This document shows, piece by piece, positions 49,196 through 62,100 of a stretch of DNA of 64,000 bases. The position numbers and the translations under genes are program-made. The notes under the pieces were generated by a model. That model did not search any database. It had not been told where the DNA came from and saw only the letters and a program-made list of their open reading frames with translations. Source of the stretch: Acanthaster planci (taxonomy: Eukaryota > Echinodermata > Asteroidea > Valvatida > Acanthasteridae); assembly GCF_001949145.1 (NCBI RefSeq), contig NW_019091406.1, forward strand, positions 9,756-73,755. The letters are read 5' to 3'. Numbering within the stretch: the stretch's first letter is position 1; every line of letters starts with the position of its first letter.

Positions 49196-49773
49196 AACAA
49201 AGGAACGTTTTGTATCATTGCAACACATCAGCTGCAAGGCCCGACTGCTTGACCAGTCGTCCATGCATTCTACTTTCAATACATTCTCCATTATATTACA
49301 TTCAACAATGGAAAGAAATTTTTTTGTGCAAAATGCCTTCATTAGCAAATTACATTTACATGCCCACTTTTTAAAAGTTTATTAATCCTGACGGTCTTGA
49401 AACCTCCTATTTAGAATTAAGGCTCAAAATGTCTGCTTTTAATTCAACTATGATATCTGGCAGAGGTCACATTTTATTTACTCATCACCATGTGAGTATA
49501 TTGGATTCAGCCCACGTTAAACTCTACTAGCATAGGGCACATTTAAATTCAAAAGTGACTTGAAGTAAAAACCTGTCAGCAAATTTGGTTCCAGACTAGA
49601 TTTATAACTACCGTGACATTCAAATTCGTCGGACATTTGTCAAAGGAGGTAGGCCTTCACAGGGTTAAGGGGACAATTTCTTTTGTGAGGCAAATTAGGA
49701 CCAAGTTGTTGGGACATTTTTCTGTCCCCATAACGTTTTAAGTCCCCACAAAATAGTGAAATATCATGTGACC
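49196..49773. other. SNAPC1 3' UTR region
   Basis: Sequence after the stop codon at 49193-49195; no AATAAA within 2.5 kb was seen. The first plain AATAAA downstream on this strand is at about 51716, so either the 3' UTR is long or a variant signal is used. No other gene is visible. Confidence 0.4.
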
Positions 49774-50018
49774 TGTCCGCGGTGTTAATCCGCTTGCTCT
49801 AAATGCCCCAAACCATGGTATACTGTTTCAAAACAAGGCAGGATTATCTCCACTTTTTGAGAGTGAAAAAATATCGGTAATGCCCAGCAGCCTGGTCGTT
49901 TGTGCCGAGTACAGTCTTTTGTTACAAGGCCCTGCTCCCTTTGTTCGAGTTCGGAGACCCCGGCCACACATATAAAGCATACGTGTCTGGATCCGGAGTC
50001 CCCAGCAGGAAGTGGTTA
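49774..50018 (+). repeat. Dispersed repeat family R, right half
   Basis: Matches the second half of 58343-58778: TAAATGCCCCAAACC, GGTATACTGTTTCAAAACAA, TAATGCCCAGCAGCCTGGTC, TTTGTTACAAGGCCC, GGAGACCCCGGCCA, TATAAA and ATACGTGTCTGG, then AGTGGTTAA. It contains a small insertion (TGTGCCGAGTACAGTC) relative to the intact copy. Confidence 0.85.
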
Positions 50019-53000
50019 ACCAAGCCTTCAATTTGAGAACTGTTAAGCTGATCTTAAGTAGTAAACAAAATGTGTAATATTTATGGATTCTTACAACTTT
50101 AGGGAATACCTGTGAATATTTTACTTTTAGTTATCACTCACAGAGATGTCTCACAAGATCAACCATTACATGCATTTCTGTAACAGTTGGAGAGCTATGT
50201 ACATACCTGCATATATGTATACAAGACAGCATTTCTTGAGCAAGTTGCATTTCTCTCCTGTGAGCACACCTTGAAGCTGGAACTTTTACAATTTCTTGGA
50301 CTGTTTCTTCTGCCTTTTGCAGCTGATAACCTTGACCCCAAAATGACTGAAAAGTTGTCTTGTAAATTAAATGTGGAAATACTGTGCAGACCTGTCGTCA
50401 TCCACACATTGTCGGATCCCCGCATTATGTAATCTTTTGGTATCAGGCCCAACCAAAGTACATGCACATGTATGTAAAACAAAGTAACACAATTGTGTAA
50501 ATGCCTACAGTTGTGCACTGCAATTGTTTTATTGTCTCTACTAACTTTTTGGAGGTATGATTATTAGTACAAAACGTTGATTTACATCCAGTGGTGGATG
50601 TACTGTTCTCTGTGGTTCAGTGTCTGCGACTGAATAGGGATATAAACTCGCACACAGTGATTTTAAATCTGGATCCATAATTAACATATATTTCATAGTA
50701 CTCTTTGCTAAATATGTGTACACTTCAAATTAAACATTTCAGTTATCGGTTGCTGGAGAAGTACCATCTTTATTCAAACAAAGAACAGATACCTGTACAT
50801 GAAATTTACAGTTGGCCCAACAAACTCTGAGTGTTCCACACATATTCACAAGAACAAAACAATGGAAAACTTATCACATTTGGGCATTGATGTTGGGGGG
50901 AAAGCTTAAACAGTGTATACCTCTGTGTGCTTGAAATATTTTTTGGACTGTGAGCTATCTCACTTTTAGAGAAATCTGGAAGAAAGTGTCACTTCAAGCT
51001 GTGATGACCTAAACTGCTAGTTTTACAGGCAGAATGCTCTTGTTCATTTAAGAAGAGCTGACTCCGCTGAGGCATGACAGTACCAAATGTTGCACCTGAT
51101 GAAATGCAAAACGACTTAACCAGCGTAGTTCAGCATCTCCACATACAGTGATGCATTTTAAAAAATCCAGGAGCTTGAACTCAAACAGTACTGAAAATAA
51201 GAGCCTCCTGTGAAATCATTTTTCCTTGTATGGCACATGTAGACCTTGAGAGAGTACCACTTGGAAGAAAATCAAAGACGAGTGTAAAACGATAGATATC
51301 CTGTGATACTGTGATCTGTTAGCTGGCAGTCTTTGGAGACAGTCTGATCAAACATGAAGACATGCTGGAGTTACTTTGCCTCCATACAACAGAATGCCGT
51401 GAATCTTGAATCTTTTTTTTTACCACAAAATATGTTTCGAACAATGTATGGAAACATTCTTGTAGTGGCAGATTTACATGCGGTGTTTCTCGAACTTTAG
51501 AGGGGTGATGTGAGAGGTATTCACTTTTCGTTCCAACGCCAAACAGGCATGGAGTTCAAAGTTCACATATCTGCAGGACAGACTTCACTGACCTATTTCA
51601 TTTTTTGCTGTGTTCAGTTTTATCAAGACACTTAAGCAGCTTCTGTAGCTGACAATGTGGTCAATGCAAATGTGCACCACCACCTGGTTTATATGAAGCA
51701 ACGACATGTAACCTGAATAAATCTCTCTCAAAGTGACTGACTCCAGAAATTATACCTGATTAAGGGATAAACCTAGATTAGCGTCACTTTAGTGGAATGA
51801 CACGACAAGGAACTTTGCTCACTGGAAGAGGATACTGCCGTCAACAATTCTACAAATCAAGTGGGAAGTTCAAAATTTGTTCTTAAAGTCAACCATATGT
51901 TTAGGTATCAAGAGCCAGATTATTCAATACATTAAAAATTTTCTTTTCTTCAGTTCACCAACTCTCAAAGCCTACTAGCAGAAGGCATGTCAAAGGTAAA
52001 CACAAGTTAAATGCATGCCCCACAAACACAAATCTAATGCCCGTATAGATATGTACTAATTCATAATCAAACTATGATTTTATTTTTGTTTGATGTAGAT
52101 GCATGTTGGACAGAATATGTACATGTACGTTTAACTTTACATGTTCATTCATTTTTCTATATTTGTAATTAAAATATATCAAAATACACCATAGGTCCGT
52201 TGGTCAATAAAGCCATTACACATGGGTAACACGTTTTCTCAAAGCAAAGTTTGGGCATGGCATTTTTGACTCAGAGTTTTTGCCTTTTACCAGCTTATGT
52301 GAATCTCAGAGTCAAATCATTTTTACAAGTACGCAACCCCCTAACTATATGTAGTATGTATGTTAGGCCCGAGTCCCAACTACACTAGAGATACATGTAA
52401 TTCCAGCTACACGTACAGGTACATGTACATATAATGTGGAGTGCTGAATCACTGGTCCAGCTGCATGCTCATACTTTTGGACTGTACGTGTGCTGCTGTT
52501 AGTTGGGGTTGTCCCAAGTGTAGTTGGGACCAAAGCTCACATTGGGATGCAACAGGTACCGCAGTGAAAGTTCAGTAAATCCTCAGTACAGGTTTACTTT
52601 CACTTACATGTATATCCTTGCAGCACCTTGATTTAAGATTTACATGCGTGCAGGCAGTGAGTACAGATACAGTACGGTACATCTTGGAACCAATGCCCAG
52701 GCACCAAAAAGTTTTTCATCTTTTGATGACAATCTGGTTGCAACCCTAACCTCTGTGCACCAATGTCTCTGTAGAACTGGAAGCATCAATTTGTCAAGAG
52801 CAGTTCTGCCCACTATCCCCTGAAGCATTTCCCATCATGCTAATTACCCTACATGTTCATGTACAAACTTCAAAATCACTGTTCAAGACTTATCAACCCC
52901 CTCCCATTCAGTACTTTAATGACCACATTACGTCCATCTCATCAAAGACATTTAAACATGAATTTTTCTCTCGTTTTCACACAAAAACTCCTTTCTACCG

Positions 53001-54281
53001 TAAGCCGTGCACGCTAAAGACTGGTGTTTGTTAACAGTAAACAGAACCAACAAAACATCCATGAATTTTACACTTAACATTATTACCTTTAAACAGGAAA
53101 CACAGAAACATTCATAATTTCAGCTAAGATACTTCACCCTTCATACTTCCTAAGAACTTGAACCAGAAATGGTTTAAAACAATCCATTTGTCATACAATC
53201 CTCTGATCCATTCGTATCTACAGCACGATAGTCATACTCATAAATAATGCCAAACTGCAAAAAAACACAAACCAGTAAATATGTGTATTTAAAGAACTTG
53301 CCTGTCACCATCACTGGCAGGCCTCGTTAAAATTCGGCAAATAAACAGCTCTTTTTGTACCTTTTCAACGCTATCTCTTTTTAATAGAAATACACATATG
53401 CCTCGACTACCCTGTAAAAATGTTATAGTTTGGTCACAGCATTTATTCTTTATAGTACAGCTTACATACCTGTGTTTTTTTAATGGACAAATTTCTTGAG
53501 TGGAATTGCATCATATTCCAAACCTTTATGAATTTCACAATTCCACAGCAGGTAGACTTTCTGATCTCACTGATACACAGAAAGCAAATGATGGAGCTTT
53601 CAATCAGGGTTTTCCAATTGACTTGTTCATGAAAAGTTTGGGCCTCAAAAGAAGGCTTGGAGTGTTTCAGCTTGTTTTCATTTCACTTTTACTTTCAAAC
53701 AAATGTTGCAAGAACTCTTTTTTTGTTTTTAGAAACTAATTTCCTTTTGACCTACAGCAACACGTAACTTTTGAAACACAGAACTTGGCTGCCAAGACTT
53801 GTACCAAAACTGCAAGCTTATGAGCATGGAAGTGTTACCCACGGATAAACACTCTGCCAAGGAAACACCACACACTTGGAAATCCCCCATAATGGCAAGT
53901 GGAAAGCCGAAGTTATTACGCCATGTTTTGTCTATTGCCAAGGTAATGATTCAATACCAAAGTTACTCATTTTTTGTTTCATTGCTTTTGTACTTGGTTG
54001 TGACATATGGAAACAACCCCAAAGTGTATAGGAAGTCCCCGTGCTTTTCGCAGGTAACGTTTCAGCCAACTATTGAATGCCTAGAACCAGCATGGCAACT
54101 GGCGTCACACTTCAGTGCTCCGCAGGTGCAATGTGCAATACTCTGGGAGGCTCAAATTAATGGAAAAACACCATGTGAGTCTGCTACCTTGTCGGCACTT
54201 CAACCCTCCCTCTAAAGCATTCCACACAAGTGAACAGACCAATTACGCCTGCTAAATCATGCAACCTAGAGTAGGTATCAA
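50019..54281. other. Intergenic stretch between SNAPC1 and ZMYND11
   Basis: AT-rich, with many ACATGTA runs (for example around 52130 and 52400). Only short, unrelated open frames. No conserved domain or RNA gene could be recognised. Confidence 0.5.
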
Positions 54282-54860
54282 ATACAACAACCATGACATC
54301 CTGTCACAGCAAAGTGTCTCAAGTGTTGATTACCAAATATAGTGCAGATTTTCAATAAGGTACTAAGTACATTCTGTAGTCGGAGTACCTTTTCGCTTGA
54401 TTTTTGATAAATGAAACTTGTGACACACTTTGCTGGGAGAGGATGTCACGTTTGTTGCTGTTCGATATCCACTATGGGTCACATGACTTAATGGGCACAA
54501 CAAGCCTTTTGCGAGTTAAATTTGAATAAAATCTGGTACACCGAGTTCCTTAAATTCATGTGAACATAATTTGAATTCTCCATACTAAAAACACTGTTGC
54601 TATACCTTGTGATTCGGGGCAAGCCTTTGTTTGGTTACATAAGAGACACCTTGCAACAATACACTGTTATCAACGGATAAGAAGGGCACAAAGGAACCAG
54701 TCCATTCCACAGATGGTGGTCGCTATGCAAAAGCTTGCCCCGAATCACAGGGTATAGCAAGAGTGTCTTCAGTCGGGGGAATGCTGAATTTGGTCAAATT
54801 TAACTAGCAAATGGCTTATTGGTCTATCGATGTTTCGAAGGGATTTGATAGTCCATTTGT
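54282..54860. repeat. Cluster of nested inverted repeats (fold-back element)
   Basis: Two imperfect hairpins in tandem. The first pairs 54282-54327 with 54412-54462 (the arms share GACATCCT, CAGCAAAGTGT) around an inner AAGGTACT/AGTACCTT stem. The second has a 28-bp arm at 54597-54624 and its complement at 54733-54760 with one mismatch and a 108-base spacer. Its weaker outer arms extend to about 54500 and 54830 (GTTAAATTTG and complement). No ORF inside. Confidence 0.8.
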
Positions 54861-55618
54861 TGAAGGGTTATTAAACTACACCTTGCAACTCCACCCATCT
54901 TCTCAATTGATACAGAGTGCAGCATGCCCACCCATATTTCAAAGTGCTGTAGTTAGTAAAACATTATGCGGTGACTAATGTTGGCCCCAAGGTGGAAGTA
55001 AACTTATGGGAATATACGTTGGGGATGCACTGAATTGCGAATCATTCCTTTTGTTATGTTCTTTATGCCTCGATCCGTCCATCTACTAATTAGCGTGAGG
55101 TGTGTCGAGCATTACAGTAATGAAACCAGACTACTGTATAACAAGATCTGCAACTTCCCAAAACAAAAAATTCCAATCACATCACATTCACAATTCGTTA
55201 ACTCAAGTTGCCAAAAAAATTCAATTTCCCCGACTTCACTACCCCTTGAGAGGCCGAGATGTTTTCCAGCTGTTTCAAAATTATGAATTATTCGTATAAA
55301 ATTCAAAAATTGTGCCCTTTGATTAAACCCAAAATATTTACATCACTTTCTTCCATTAGACACATCATATGACAAAATTAGGTTGAACTGTTTAAAGAAA
55401 TACAAAACAAAATGATATTCGAATGACAAATTATGTTCTAGATATCTGGCTTTTCTAAAAGTTTCAACGACACAGATATTTTCTACTCTTTGCTACAAGT
55501 TGAAATAAAAACTGGACGCAAATTTCAGGTATCTTGTTTATAGTGGATTTAAGAGCAGTTACCACTGATTTGTAAGTTGAGAGCATGTTTCAAGCTCACA
55601 CTTTTGACGGACATTTTT

Positions 55619-55624
55619 TTTATT
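55619..55624 (-). terminator. Candidate polyadenylation signal of ZMYND11
   Basis: AATAAA on the minus strand about 360 nt after the ZMYND11 stop codon, a plausible 3' UTR length. Confidence 0.5.
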
Positions 55625-55984
55625 TTTTCAAATCTTCCTCTGGGGACCTCTGGAACAAGAAAGGAAAATTTCAAAGAAAATAACTTAAATTTTGTACAAA
55701 TTAAAAATAAAATTGTGACCTGTTAACGTATTTCCATTAGCAACCTTTCCCAAGACGTTCATACCACCAGGTTATTCATTCCCAACTAGTTGGTGCAATG
55801 TCTGCAGTAAAGGGCATATCAAGGAAGAAAAAAACCAGAAAACAATCTCTCTTTTTAAAAACTCTTGCTAAGTCTGACATGTACAACATTTACAACACCT
55901 TGTGCATTTGCAAGACCTGACCTTGTAGCGTTGACCCGTTGGTTGAACTGTGATGGCCATCTTTGGGGGAAGGGAGGTTTCTCA

Positions 55985-56107
55985 TCACCGTTTGCGTCGG
56001 CAGAGACGCTTGTGCTCTTTGTGCCAGTGGGACTGTTGGCAGCTGATGCTGCAGTAAGAGGTATTCCAGCAGCAGTGATACATGGCCTCTTGCTCACAGT
56101 TGATACA
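55985..56107 (-). other. ZMYND11: MYND zinc finger exon of ZMYND11
   Basis: A 40-residue last exon starting exactly at the first Cys ([13 protein letters not shown]) and including [18 protein letters not shown] and LC, then RRKR and TAA. It has all eight zinc ligands of the MYND pattern (seven Cys and one His). In the human protein this finger binds PxLxP peptides. Preceded by the acceptor TTTGTGCAG. Confidence 0.95.
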
Positions 56108-59100
56108 CTGCACAAACAGGGACAGTAACAGGTGGTCAATCAATTGATTGATTGGCAGAGTAAGCAGAGGAAATATTCCATTATCAAGGTGAGGTATATG
56201 TAACAATTAGTAACCTAATCATTGTCCCTTTAGGGAGAGAACTAACATTATATCTACATCTTATGATTTACATTCAAATCGATTCATCCTGATTGACCAG
56301 TGACAACATAACAGTGACAATGCAACTTACACTATCAAGTGATTTCACCCTGGTGTAAATTTGCACTGCTTTCATGCATATGCTACGTGTATATTCTCCA
56401 GCTAGTTCTCACAGCCCATCTACATGTAACTTACCCAATTTTCACACTTAAGTGTTAACCCAAATCCTCCAATCTTTATATACGTTTTCACAGACTCTCA
56501 GAGGTTACACTTGACGAGTGTTTGTAGTCTAGCTAGTTTTACTAAGCAGGATCCTTGATGTTTAACACCCATGCAGCCATTTTGGAACCTTTGACCCCAG
56601 GCAATCTTGCAAGAAACAGTACGATTTGTCTGCACAACAGCCTAGGCACAAGGAAACAGACCAACATTTGCAACCAAGAGGCAGGCTGCACTAATACCCT
56701 AAACGGACGATGCTGAAAGCCTAACTGCTGCCTTTCCACAGTCTGTTTACTTACACATTTTCACAAAGTCACCGATACAATCTACCCCTTGTTTTGTACA
56801 CTTATGCATATAGTGCTGCATGTCCATTATGAACAGCTCATGATGGCTTTCTATTACGCTGTGCTCTCTTCTGCTCTCGTTAAGACCCGCCCATTGACTC
56901 ACCCACTGTCGCTTCTTAGTGAAGGAGATCTCCTCCTTGTGCTTGGTCTTGAGTTTCTCCAGCTCCTCGTCCTTGTCCTGTTGGGCCCGCTCAGCGGCCT
57001 CCTTGCGCTCTGCCTCCAGTTCCATCTTGGCACTCTCCTTGGCATGGGCCAGTGCCTTCTCCTTCTCTGCTTTAAACTCTTCCTTGGCCTGCAATCACGG
57101 GATTAAGAAAAAAATTGTCACAAGATCCAGCATCAACAGCATTCATCTCACAGCTACCTACAAAAAGGCCTGTAGGGGTTTTTTTTTGGGGGGGGGGAGT
57201 TTGTTTTTTTGGGGGGGGGTTTAATTCCTGAATTCTCAGCAATCCACCAGTATGCTGAAACTCAACAGCATTCTATTTGCACTTCAACTTTTAACTTTGA
57301 AAAGTCACAGAGACTAAGCTCTAGCTTCATTTCTTCCAAAAGATGCAAAAACTTTCAAATGAAATTTGAAGGATTATTAATGGCGACCACAGCTGAGAGA
57401 GAACAGATAATTTTATCATCAAAGATTTAACCTTATACTGAGTTGCTCACTGGAAATGAAATCATAAGCAAATCTGACACGGATGTCTCAAGGTCTTCAC
57501 AGCTTATGACCACAAACTCTGCTGATTACGTGAAACAACACTGCTAAAAATGTACAACCAACAAAGACATTTACAAAAGATGGTGTTCGTGGACACAGAC
57601 CTACCCACTTTGACTCAAACTGTGAGCTTGGATGGCCCTATTTTGTGAGCAAATTGCTGTGAAGTATTCAACTGTTGAAGAACAATTAGTGACTAAAGGG
57701 GGTTAGGGTTGAAATATCTTGTCCAAGTGCAATCTCTACCGGCATCCTAGAGATAGCATGCTACCACACCTAGCATCTCCGGTGCACACTGACCTTTTTC
57801 AGGGCTTCCTTGACAGCTTTCTCCAGTGCCTTCTGGTGCTCCTTCTGCAATTCCTTCTGCTGCTGGGCCAGCTTTTCAGCCAGCATGGCGTCGAACACCT
57901 CTTGGCACTTGCACTGCAGCGGGGCACCGCTCCCGCTCTCTCCGTCTGGCACCTTGGGTAACTGGGGCATCTCCTGGTGCTCCACCGTGCTGGTGGAGTT
58001 CCTCCTCAGCTGTAATTGCCACAAATCATTAATGGTATATAATAAGTCGGTAGTTCAAATTGACTGTTGCAAGAGTTCAAGGCAACTATGCAGTGAGGCT
58101 GTAGTTGACTCCATCAGAAGTCCTTTTCAGAAGTCCAACCAAAGTTCATTTGAATAGTTTGTGACTTGGCTTAAGAATGGATGACTTACGAAGGACTTGT
58201 ACAAACTTGAGATGGACTCAACCATGGCAGCTATCAACGTTGATAATGCTGGGACAGGATAATGATCCTTTTTTTTTTCTGTTTTTCAAATTTCTTTAAA
58301 AATTCATATCTTCATTTATACAGGACACTTACAGCCATACGATGACTGTCTGGTTTCTACTCTAATCTGACAGACAACATCTATTGATGCTGGAGTATTT
58401 CAGCCAGGCCTGCCACCTTGTAATAAGAGACCAGAATTTGCGGTGTTACGTAATTTTCTTTTTTTTCACGAAACTGGCACAGTGCACTGCTGACCTCTTT
58501 TCAATAGGGGCCAGATTAGCGTGCAGTGGTAATGTGTGGCTCATCGCTGCAGTTGTGGAGGGCTTTTGTCCCTGGTGGTAATCCACTCGCACTAAATGCC
58601 CCAAACCGTGGTATACTGTTTCAAAACAAGGCTGGATTTATCTCCACTCTTGACAGTTGAAAAAACTTGGTAATGCCCAGCAGCCTGGTCTTTTGTTACA
58701 AGGCCCAGTTCCCTTTGTCCAATTTCGGAGACCCCGGCCAGGCGTATAAAGGATACGTGTCTGGCAGTAAGTGGTTAAGACTGGATGACTTCCGATGGAC
58801 TTGTACGAACTTAAGATGGACACAACCATAACCCTATAGTGCACATTCACGTAGCGACTTTGAGAGGATGTTTCAAAACTGCGAATTATAATTTCATGCC
58901 GTAGAGACAATTCTATGCAGTCAAACAATGGCAAAAGGTCTTCCTATTCACAACCAAATTAATTTTCCCAAAGAAGGTAAACGAGCAGCATCAGCAAGAG
59001 AATTCCCATTGGTACATATATTTCTGACAGTTAAAAAAACAGGTATCTGATACAGGCTACCTTTCAACAAATCTTTTTATAAACCAAGAGGGCCCCCCTG

Positions 59101-62100
59101 AGAAGCTGAACCAGTGGGACCAGGATTGTGAGTAGCCACTTCATGGTACCTCTCTGGCACAACCGGCTGCAGAAATACAAATGCTGATGCACACAGCTTT
59201 GGGCACAGACAGCTGCAAAATGCTTTGTATCTGCCCTGTCATTCTAAATACATCAGAAACAAAAGCTACCTTCTTGTTTGGAGGAGGTGCAATGACCTCT
59301 GGCGGAGCTGGATTGGGGGAGGACGGCGGAGTGGATGAGGAATGCTCCTGGCAAAAACAAAATGGAGTCACAATGTACATTTAAAAGTTATTTTGGGCAC
59401 AATGGAAATTCCCATGCCATCAACTACAGTCAAGTAGCCTGTATCAACTTCTCTCCGTCATTCATATCCAACTCTGGTCAGCAGGCTTAGTACAAAGCAG
59501 GATTCTTAGTACAAAGCAGGTTATCCGGTGATGTGTAATGTTCTGTGGTATCGTTTCAAAGTGTTTTTAACACACTGTTTTCCCACTGAGACTGTGCGTA
59601 GGTGAACTGACTCAACAATACTTGGGCAAGTTGGCATGGAAATCACATTGATTCCAATGTAATTGAACCGACAAAAATGGAACCAATTATGCGATGTACA
59701 TGTAGATTCTTCAGTTGTCTGTACAGAGACCTTGCCGGTTCCATCCCAGAAGGGACAAAGCATGCGTCAGGTATTCTGCCCTGACACATCAGTGTTGGTG
59801 AATGTGAGTACAGTAAGAGCTATAATCCATACTTGTGACTAATAGACAACACCCTTTAATACACCATCTTTTTCAAAATCGGCATAAAAAATACCATCAT
59901 TACAACAACCACAGCAAGTCAAATGTATGGCAGATTTGTGAAATTCAAAACAAGGAAGTCTACCTTCTTAACTGTATTTTCATCTGCTGTAACTCCATCC
60001 GGTGATGCTTGACTTGTTGAAACAGAATGGTCCTAGAAATAATCAATAATAATCAATACCATCATGGTGGGCACTTTCACTCACTAATTGTAAAAGAGAG
60101 AGAGAGCTTATATTGAGTGCTTCTCCAAGTCCAACCCACTTTCTATGTGGCCCAGAATATCAAGAGCTCCATCGTTTTTGTAAGGTCTGTTCTACAAATG
60201 AAATGTTTCCTTTCTTCTGCAAATTTTTCGAGAAGTACTTAAATAAAGAAGGAATATTCTTACTTAACCAAAATAATTACACGTTTACCTGTAATCTTGA
60301 CTGCTTTGTTTCAACCTAAGAAGAAAATAAAACAAAATCAATTATTAACATGGCAGATCATCAGTGTAAAACATAAACTGCCTGTGACTTGACATTTTAC
60401 AGTCCTCTGTCAACGGAGGAATTTGAGAATTCTGAGTAAATCCCAGCCACTCGGCATTTTATAATCATGTAACCACAGGGTCTAGTATGTTCATGTGGTA
60501 ATGGCAGGTCCTAAGAAGCAACAAAATTGGAGCCAAAACCATTTTCTTAATTTCTTGGGTGCTCTATAATTGATTAAAATGGCTGTGAAATAAACTTGCA
60601 CAGAGAGATTAATGGTCAAAGACTCGAAGGCAAGACAGGTAAATGCCGTGAAATTTTGCATCAGTATCCAGTAAAGTTTTTTCATTCTTGTTTTTATTAC
60701 TGATGTCAGTGTTCAGAAGGGGGGTCATATTGAATTGAAAGCCAGATTAACTTTAATTATTATTAAATCCTGAGAATAAAAATGAAAGCAATGAAATTCA
60801 GCTTCATTACAAATTAATGCCATTTACGCTGATGAAGAATTTAAATTTGTAATTTCCTATATTTCAGTGTTTTAAGTCAAATTAAAAAAAAACTGAAAGT
60901 AAGGCATGAAACCCAAAACAGTCTGGAACCACCCTCTTTAAAAAATTACACTGAATACAGATAGATCTGGGGAACATGATTAAAAATTGCTTGCTTATGA
61001 TTAGGTCTATTTACCTGGTGTAAACCAAAAAATAGAAGGGTGCACGCTTGGAAAACATAAACATTTAAGTTTGCTTAAATCTCCAGTACAGAGACAAAAA
61101 AATGAGAGTTTTTTTTGACATAAGTTGAAGAATGAGGTTCAGCTTTTTTTTACCTGATCCCCATCACTGTAGGTACTGGACACCACGTCATCTTCATTTT
61201 CACCGGAGCCTTCTGTCTTGCTTGAGTCCTCACGACTTCGTTTCCGTGTGGGCTTACTGTCCACGGACTCCTCACTATCTGATCTGTAACAACGGTGAGA
61301 TAACCACACAATCATATACAAAACGTGCTTCATTGAAATGGAAAACTGACCAAGCCTTCACGTTTAATAGCATGGAGTTTAATGTTGAAATTACAATATG
61401 ACTGGTTGGAAAATCAACACAGGGGTCAACAGAAATCGAACAAGGTACCAAGCATACACATATGAGCTGACAAGGACTGTAGGTGACCAGGAGAGGGTCC
61501 CTATTCCCTGACACGGAAGGCCAATGGAAATAGGACCCCCTACTAGTCATTCACAGGCCCAAGGGGGACACGTACAGGAGACCAAATTGTGCCAGTTCAT
61601 ACATGTTTTTAAAACAGCTCTGTCTAAACTGTAACAATAACAAAAGATTTTTAATTCCACAATTAACTAATTAGCACTTCAGCAAGCAATTCAGCAGTTA
61701 GTGGAATGCTTTCAATTTCCCTGGATTTAGTTTTCAGTTGCTGTTTGCTGTTCTCATTGTGTGAAGGTGTTGCAACCAGTCACTTGCCCAGTTATGAGTA
61801 CACTCCAGACTTGGGCAGACGCGATGCCTTGGTGCACATCAAGGTCACAGTAATGCAAAGTTCATGCACAAGCCTGTATTAGCGAATCCCACGTGACCGT
61901 GTTTCAGCCAACCAGGATAAAGAACCAGCAGAGTAACACTGCCAATGCCGCAAAGAACAAGACAAAGGGTCTCGCTGTCAGTCCTCAGAAACGGAAAAAA
62001 AGCCAGACCTAGGGTTTTTCCCGAGGTATGTATGCAGCTCCTTGAGTGCCTTGCGCCACCCCTGGGTCGCCTTGACACTGAGCTTGCTGTGGTGTACACT

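Noticed and set aside
53500-54215. Two plus-strand frames of 79 and 138 codons before the inverted repeats
   Set aside because: No domain or clear exon pattern; the second runs through AT-rich DNA without coding bias.
56789-58157. Plus-strand Leu/Ser-rich frames of about 100 codons
   Set aside because: Antisense of the ZMYND11 coiled coil (Glu/Lys codons).
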